64,000 nt of DNA from Shewanella pealeana ATCC 700345 (lineage in GTDB: Bacteria > Pseudomonadota > Gammaproteobacteria > Enterobacterales > Shewanellaceae). The notes under the pieces are model-generated. The model did no database searches. It worked only from the letters and a program-made list of their open reading frames with translations, and had not been told where the DNA came from. The position numbers and the translations under genes are program-made. The first letter of the stretch is position 1, and every line of letters begins with the position of its first letter. This document shows positions 59,896-64,000 of this stretch, piece after piece. The stretch lies in contig NC_009901.1 of NCBI RefSeq assembly GCF_000018285.1, positions 2,851,001 through 2,915,000 of the forward strand. The letters run 5' to 3'.

Positions 59896-61617
59896 ATGAC
59901 TCAAGCAGGACGCACTGCGCTGCCCCCTACATTCTTTGTAGCCAATACCATGGAGATCTTTGAACGCCTTGCTTGGTATGGCTTTTTTGCTCTCTCTTCG
60001 CTTTATATGACCTCACCACAAAATCAAGGCGGTCTAGGATTCTCCGAACAAGAGCGTGGCTTATTGCAGGGGATGATCCCCTTCTTCCTCTATCTATTTC
60101 CTGTTCTAACAGGCGCCCTCGCCGACCGCTATGGCTACCGCAAGATGTTCCTCGTTGCCTACGCCATCATGTGCCCAAGTTATTACTTATTAGGTCAAGT
60201 CGATACCTTTATGGGCTTCTTTGTCGCCTTTATGGGCGTTGCGGTTGGTGCCGCCTGCTTTAAACCTGTCGTCACCGGCACGGTGGCACGAACCACAGAT
60301 GATACTAACCGCGGCTTAGGCTTCGGGATCTTCTATATGATGGTCAATATCGGCGGTTTCTTGGGCCCATTTATCGCAGGTTATGTTAGAGCGATAAGCT
60401 GGGACTGGGTATTTATCATGTCAGCCTTCTGGATTGCGGTTAACTTCATCCCAGCTTACTTCTTCTATAAAGAACCAACGGATCAGAGCCAACAGAAAGG
60501 AAAGCCTCTAAAAGCGGTATTCCAAGATATCCAGCAAGTATTAGGTAACGCACGCTTTGCTATTTTGTTCTTTGGTACCTTAATCATCTTAATGTCTTAC
60601 GGTGCTAAATGGATCACGGGGGAAACCACATTAATCATCTACGCCGTTTGGTTTACATCTCATATCATCTGGGACAAATTAGCCTCATCTAGCAAGCAGG
60701 CCCCTTGGTATGCACAAAAGATAAGTCTAGGTAATAAACCCTTCGTTATTTACCTACTGATCCTCTCTGGTATGTGGATGGTCTACCAGCAGATTTTTAT
60801 TACCTTGCCTATTTATATTCGTGACTTTGTCGATACCTCAGATCTCGTCTTGATGCTTGCAGGCTATCCTGATCTGCAGCAGTTTTTTGCTCCTGTCGAT
60901 TTAAGTCTATTGCAATCAGAAATGACCCGGTTAAGCCACGAAGTCGCTGCTGGTACGCTAAATGTACAACAAGCTTACTTTGAATTGGTGCACACTAAGG
61001 TGATGGTGCCAACGGCAGAAATAAGCCAAGGCTTTGCTGCTATAACCCAAACACCAACAGCCGCAGCTCAGTATGCCCAAACATGGGCAAGCGAGTATCG
61101 CCAAGTTAATCCTGAGTACCTTATCGGACTTAACTTCCTATCAATTGTGGTAATGCAGTTGATGATTAGCCGCTTCGTTGAACGCTTCCAAGCCCTGCCA
61201 GTACTTGTTGGCGGCACAATTATTCTTGCCATCGGCACTGCCATTGGCGGTATTGCCCATGGCGCAATCATGGGCGGAGCCATGGTACTGACCTCAATTT
61301 TGGTATTCTCAATCGGTGAAATGGTGGCCTCACCTAAGAGCCAAGAATATGTCGCAAGCTTTGCGCCTAATGATAAAAAAGCCATGTTTATGGGCTACTA
61401 CTTCGTCTCTTCGGCGATAGGCTTCTTACTAGCCGGCCCTCTATCTGGTTACCTCTATGCAGAAGTAGCCAAAGGTGCAGGTCGTCCAGATATGATGTGG
61501 TACATCATTGGTGGCTTTGGTCTATTAACCGCGTTTGGTCTGGTTATGTTCCACAAATTTGGTACCACGCCACAAGCGGATGACGATACCGATGTGACAC
61601 TTGCTCAAGCAAGCTAA
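59896..61617 (+). CDS. POT-family (MFS) transporter
   Basis: 573-aa membrane protein with 12 or more helices. The POT signature at the N-terminus is MEIFERLAWYGFFAL (ExxER), followed by LADRYGYRKMFL and GIFYMMVNIGGFLGPFIAGY. Family members are proton-coupled importers of di- and tripeptides or nitrate. The large loop near residues 310-400 and a pair of extra helices fit this family. The substrate is undetermined. Confidence 0.88.
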   Translation: MTQAGRTALPPTFFVANTMEIFERLAWYGFFALSSLYMTSPQNQGGLGFSEQERGLLQGMIPFFLYLFPVLTGALADRYGYRKMFLVAYAIMCPSYYLLGQVDTFMGFFVAFMGVAVGAACFKPVVTGTVARTTDDTNRGLGFGIFYMMVNIGGFLGPFIAGYVRAISWDWVFIMSAFWIAVNFIPAYFFYKEPTDQSQQKGKPLKAVFQDIQQVLGNARFAILFFGTLIILMSYGAKWITGETTLIIYAVWFTSHIIWDKLASSSKQAPWYAQKISLGNKPFVIYLLILSGMWMVYQQIFITLPIYIRDFVDTSDLVLMLAGYPDLQQFFAPVDLSLLQSEMTRLSHEVAAGTLNVQQAYFELVHTKVMVPTAEISQGFAAITQTPTAAAQYAQTWASEYRQVNPEYLIGLNFLSIVVMQLMISRFVERFQALPVLVGGTIILAIGTAIGGIAHGAIMGGAMVLTSILVFSIGEMVASPKSQEYVASFAPNDKKAMFMGYYFVSSAIGFLLAGPLSGYLYAEVAKGAGRPDMMWYIIGGFGLLTAFGLVMFHKFGTTPQADDDTDVTLAQAS

Positions 61618-61698
61618 GCACAAAATAGACTTGTGGGAGGTAATCCTAGTCTATTGAAATAGGTCTATTGATAATAGGCCCCTTAAAACCAGACGTAG

Positions 61699-61738
61699 AA
61701 AATAGCCCGCGTAAGTAAACTTACACGGGCTATTTTTT
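61699..61738 (+). terminator. Terminator after the POT transporter gene
   Basis: AAAATAGCCCGCGTAAGT pairs with ACTTACACGGGCTATTTT with one internal mismatch, followed by T residues. Confidence 0.88.
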
Positions 61739-61788
61739 GCTCTGAGATTCAATTATGAACGTTAGGAGCATAGAATTAATACTAGAAG

Positions 61789-62460
61789 TTAAAATTGCGA
61801 GCGTATTGCAAACACCCACTGTGTGTCTTCATTTTCAAAACTCTCTAGTTTTTCCCAGTCATACTGATAACGCACGAGCCAAGACCACTGTGGGTTAATT
61901 TGGTAACCAAGTGCAAGCCAGCTTTGTGCCTCATAACGCTCTACCCCATCGATACCCAAATTACCCTGAGCATAGAACTCACTGTACCAATGCTCAGACA
62001 ACGGCTTGAGTACTGTCATATTCACATTCGCAGCAGTACTATCTGTGTAAGACTTAACGGCCAAGTGATTCACTGCAATTTCGGTAAAGACCTGAGTCGA
62101 AAACCAACCTTGATGCTCAGTCATCAAACCTAGCTGAAATTTATAATAACTCGCATTTCCATGTGGAGAGCCTGTTTTAGCATGTTGCACTGAAGCTCTC
62201 ACATTTAGCTGATCCGTCGAATATAAATAGCCCATGTGCCACTTGTCGCCACCTAAATTAGTATTGGCGGAAAACTTTTGATGACTAGTCGCAAAACTGC
62301 CCCCAAGCTTAAAAACATCGCCATCGAAGCCAACATAAAGCGAATCATTTAAATTAAGGGGATCGGCAATATGCCTGAAATCATTAGCATAAGTAGGCAA
62401 AGAGATAGCAGAAAGTAATAAAAGAGAGCCTACAGAAGCTGTGAACGCCTTTACTGACAT
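61789..62460 (-). CDS. Putative outer-membrane beta-barrel protein
   Basis: 223 aa. A signal peptide ends near SLPTYA, followed by alternating hydrophobic and polar strands (SLYVGFDGDVFKLGG, WSWLVRYQYDW) and a C-terminal Phe (FAIRSQF), the usual Bam recognition end. No domain name is known to me. It is convergent with the POT transporter gene and single. Confidence 0.7.
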   Translation of the reverse strand: MSVKAFTASVGSLLLLSAISLPTYANDFRHIADPLNLNDSLYVGFDGDVFKLGGSFATSHQKFSANTNLGGDKWHMGYLYSTDQLNVRASVQHAKTGSPHGNASYYKFQLGLMTEHQGWFSTQVFTEIAVNHLAVKSYTDSTAANVNMTVLKPLSEHWYSEFYAQGNLGIDGVERYEAQSWLALGYQINPQWSWLVRYQYDWEKLESFENEDTQWVFAIRSQF

Positions 62461-62670
62461 TATATATACCGTTAAAAAGCGCTATTATTACTTTAGCGCC
62501 AAACTTCAGCAAGAGGTTTCACCTTATATTACAAGCAGATAACACATACACACAAATAACAGCAGCAAACCAACAAGTGTTGCCGTCAATGCTGAATGGC
62601 GAATACAAACAAGCCTAAGAGTTGATTTTACCTATGTTAAAACCTACCGTAATAAAAGGAAATGAGCACC

Positions 62671-63024
62671 ATGCAAGCGAGTAGTAAACCTTCACCCATG
62701 GCACAAATATGGCACATAGTGTCTATGATCCCTCAAGGTAAGGTCTATTCTTACGGTAAGGTGGCCGACTTAGCAGGCCTACCCGGCCGGGCACGTCTGG
62801 TCTCAAAAGCATTACGCGCCGCTCCACCTGAGATGGCACTTCCATGGCACAGAGTGATCAATAGCCAAGGGAAAATATCCTTCGCTGAACATACGCCGCC
62901 CTTTATAGAGCAGATGCAATGTTTACGGGCAGAAGGCGTTATAGTGAACCGTGGCAGAATTAAGCTGTCAGACTATGAATGGCAACCCGATATCGCAACG
63001 TTAGTGCTTTCCCTGCCATATTAG
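62671..63024 (+). CDS. Alkyltransferase-like protein (ATL)
   Basis: 117 aa from the ATG at 62671, which is better placed for AAAAGGA than the ATG at 62662. MGMT-fold C-terminal domain: IPQGKVYSYGKVADLAGLPGRARLVSKAL then PWHRVINSQGK. The catalytic PCHRV motif of alkyltransferases is PWHRV here, so the protein cannot remove alkyl groups. ATL proteins instead flag O6-alkylguanine for nucleotide excision repair, a link to uvrB in this window. Confidence 0.93.
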   Translation: MQASSKPSPMAQIWHIVSMIPQGKVYSYGKVADLAGLPGRARLVSKALRAAPPEMALPWHRVINSQGKISFAEHTPPFIEQMQCLRAEGVIVNRGRIKLSDYEWQPDIATLVLSLPY

Positions 63025-63045
63025 AAAGCAAATAAGGAGGTAAAT

Positions 63046-63831
63046 TTGCCTAGAAAGATACCGACTCTATTCGCTATTAGCCTGTTAGCAGCAAGCGGAA
63101 CAACGCTTGCCGACACCACAGTGCTAACGCCCCATACTGCCGAGTATCAAGTTTATTACGGCAGCATAGAGCTTGGGCGTGCTCGCTATATTCTTGAGGC
63201 TCCACAGGGCAATTTTTTTCAGTATCGTTTCGATAGCGATGTTGGACTATTAATGCTGTCCGACAAGCGTCACATCCTTAGCGAATTTACCTTAGAAGAT
63301 GCTAATCAGCTGGTGCCTATGCGCTACTCCGTCGAACGCACAGGTACAGGCCCGAGTTTTCGGGAGCAAGCCGCCTTTGCTAAAGGGCAGAATGTGGTTC
63401 ACAGCCGCTATAAAGATGAGCGCGCTAAGTTCCCCTACGACAATCAACTATTTGATCCATTGATGGTCCAACTGCAATTTAGACTCGATATGCAAGCCCA
63501 TAAAGATGAGCTGCATTACACCATGGTAAAAGAGGGAGAAGTCGATGACTACGCCTTTAAAATCGTGGGGAAGGAACGAGTTAATATAGAAAGTGGCAGT
63601 TATCAAACCGTCAAATTTGAAGTTGTACGTGATAGTAAAAAACGCCAAACCTTCTTTTGGATGGCGCCAGATCTCAGTTATCTGCCAATACGGTTAACCC
63701 ATTTTGAAAAAGGCAGTAAGCAGCTGGATATCAAGCTTCTTAATTATCGTTTTGGACCGAGTGATGAAAAGTTACAACCAACAACTGAGCAGGCGCTTGT
63801 CGATGATAAGGCTAGCAACGAGGAAGGCTGA
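63046..63831 (+). CDS. DUF3108 family secreted protein
   Basis: 261 aa with a TTG start preceded by an excellent AAGGAGGT site. The signal peptide is cleaved after TLA. DUF3108 features: HTAEYQVYYGSIELGRARYIL near the start of the mature protein and YQTVKFEVVRDSKKRQTFFWMAPDLSYLPIRLTH near the end. The family is of unknown function and often neighbours purN. It is 22 bp downstream of the ATL gene, so probably co-transcribed. Confidence 0.9.
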   Translation: MPRKIPTLFAISLLAASGTTLADTTVLTPHTAEYQVYYGSIELGRARYILEAPQGNFFQYRFDSDVGLLMLSDKRHILSEFTLEDANQLVPMRYSVERTGTGPSFREQAAFAKGQNVVHSRYKDERAKFPYDNQLFDPLMVQLQFRLDMQAHKDELHYTMVKEGEVDDYAFKIVGKERVNIESGSYQTVKFEVVRDSKKRQTFFWMAPDLSYLPIRLTHFEKGSKQLDIKLLNYRFGPSDEKLQPTTEQALVDDKASNEEG

Positions 63832-63858
63832 CTTTACTAACCATAAACATGCCAATAA

Positions 63859-63892
63859 AAAAGCTCGCTAGGTTTAACCTTGCGAGCTTTTT
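63859..63892. terminator. Bidirectional terminator
   Basis: AAAAGCTCGC, loop, GCGAGCTTTT, between the DUF3108 gene and the convergent gene at the window end. Confidence 0.85.
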
Positions 63893-63908
63893 ATTTTCTA
63901 GCAATTAT

Positions 63909-64000
63909 TTAGCTCTGTGATGAACTCACCAACTCACCTTTTTTAAACAGCTTCCACTCACCTGGTGTAAGCACATTCCACTGTTCATTATTGGTGAGCG
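63909..64000 (-). CDS. C-terminus of a gene running off the window (possibly purN)
   Basis: The reverse strand reads LTNNEQWNVLTPGEWKLFKK and continues to a stop at 63909. Only about 29 residues are visible. DUF3108 genes are often next to purN (phosphoribosylglycinamide formyltransferase), which is why I suggest it. The residues alone do not prove this. Confidence 0.35.
   Translation of the reverse strand, partial: LTNNEQWNVLTPGEWKLFKKGELVSSSQS

Overview
The window reads as chromosomal DNA from a marine gammaproteobacterium, almost certainly a Shewanella species. The evidence is gene order and family content: a PsrA-type TetR regulator beside an M2 dipeptidase, ychJ, DUF406 and VC2046/SO_2500-family genes, queE/queC with a rhombosortase, the rsx operon with nth, ruvCAB with yebC and aspS, cmoAB, and a complete thiamine operon. 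Base composition is even, and I see no prophage, integrase, IS transposase, CRISPR array or recognisable defence island. The one mobile-looking item is a 280-bp MITE-like element at 25266-25545.

Layout. 1-7600: truncated psrA, an M2 peptidase lipoprotein, smrA, a SnoaL-like secreted protein, ychJ (whose start region is triplicated as 50-bp repeats), a GAF-PAS-GGDEF-EAL protein and two small conserved unknowns. 7779-16016: five tRNA-Tyr(GTA) genes and seven tRNA-Asn(GTT) genes bracket a PLP-dependent cysteine synthase-like gene, queE, queC, a rhombosortase and uvrB. 16204-24935: a degenerate GGDEF-EAL membrane protein, rsxABCDGE and nth. 25039-29550: a 27-aa YnhF-like membrane protein, the MITE, gloA and a TonB-dependent receptor with a candidate CRP site far upstream. 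29551-37364: ruvB, ruvA, ruvC, yebC, aspS and a triple solute-binding-domain diguanylate cyclase.

37514-45233: cmoA and cmoB are followed by a tight five-gene run: a retropepsin-like lipoprotein, an inactive-transglutaminase/7TM protein, a RimK-like ATP-grasp ligase, a secreted protein resembling an M3 metallopeptidase whose HEFGH motif has become QQFGQ, and a secreted protein of unknown function. The first three are a known but uncharacterised peptide-ligase association. The last two look like an extension of it, and this is my best candidate for an undescribed system.

45373-49231: a hybrid histidine kinase, an 82-aa small protein, a stand-alone receiver and two tiny unknown genes. 49354-56141: thiC-thiDE-thiF-thiS-thiG-thiH on the minus strand behind a TPP riboswitch. 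56380-64000: an unknown membrane-anchored protein, a hemolysin III family protein, a DTW-domain protein, def, a POT-type transporter, an outer-membrane barrel, an alkyltransferase-like protein, a DUF3108 protein and the 3' end of a gene that may be purN.

Themes: tRNA supply and modification (two Q-family tRNA arrays around preQ0 genes; cmoAB for the wobble uridine; a DTW protein for acp3U), cyclic-di-GMP signalling (three GGDEF proteins), DNA repair (uvrB, nth, ruvCAB, ATL) and electron-transport or cofactor biosynthesis (rsx, thi).
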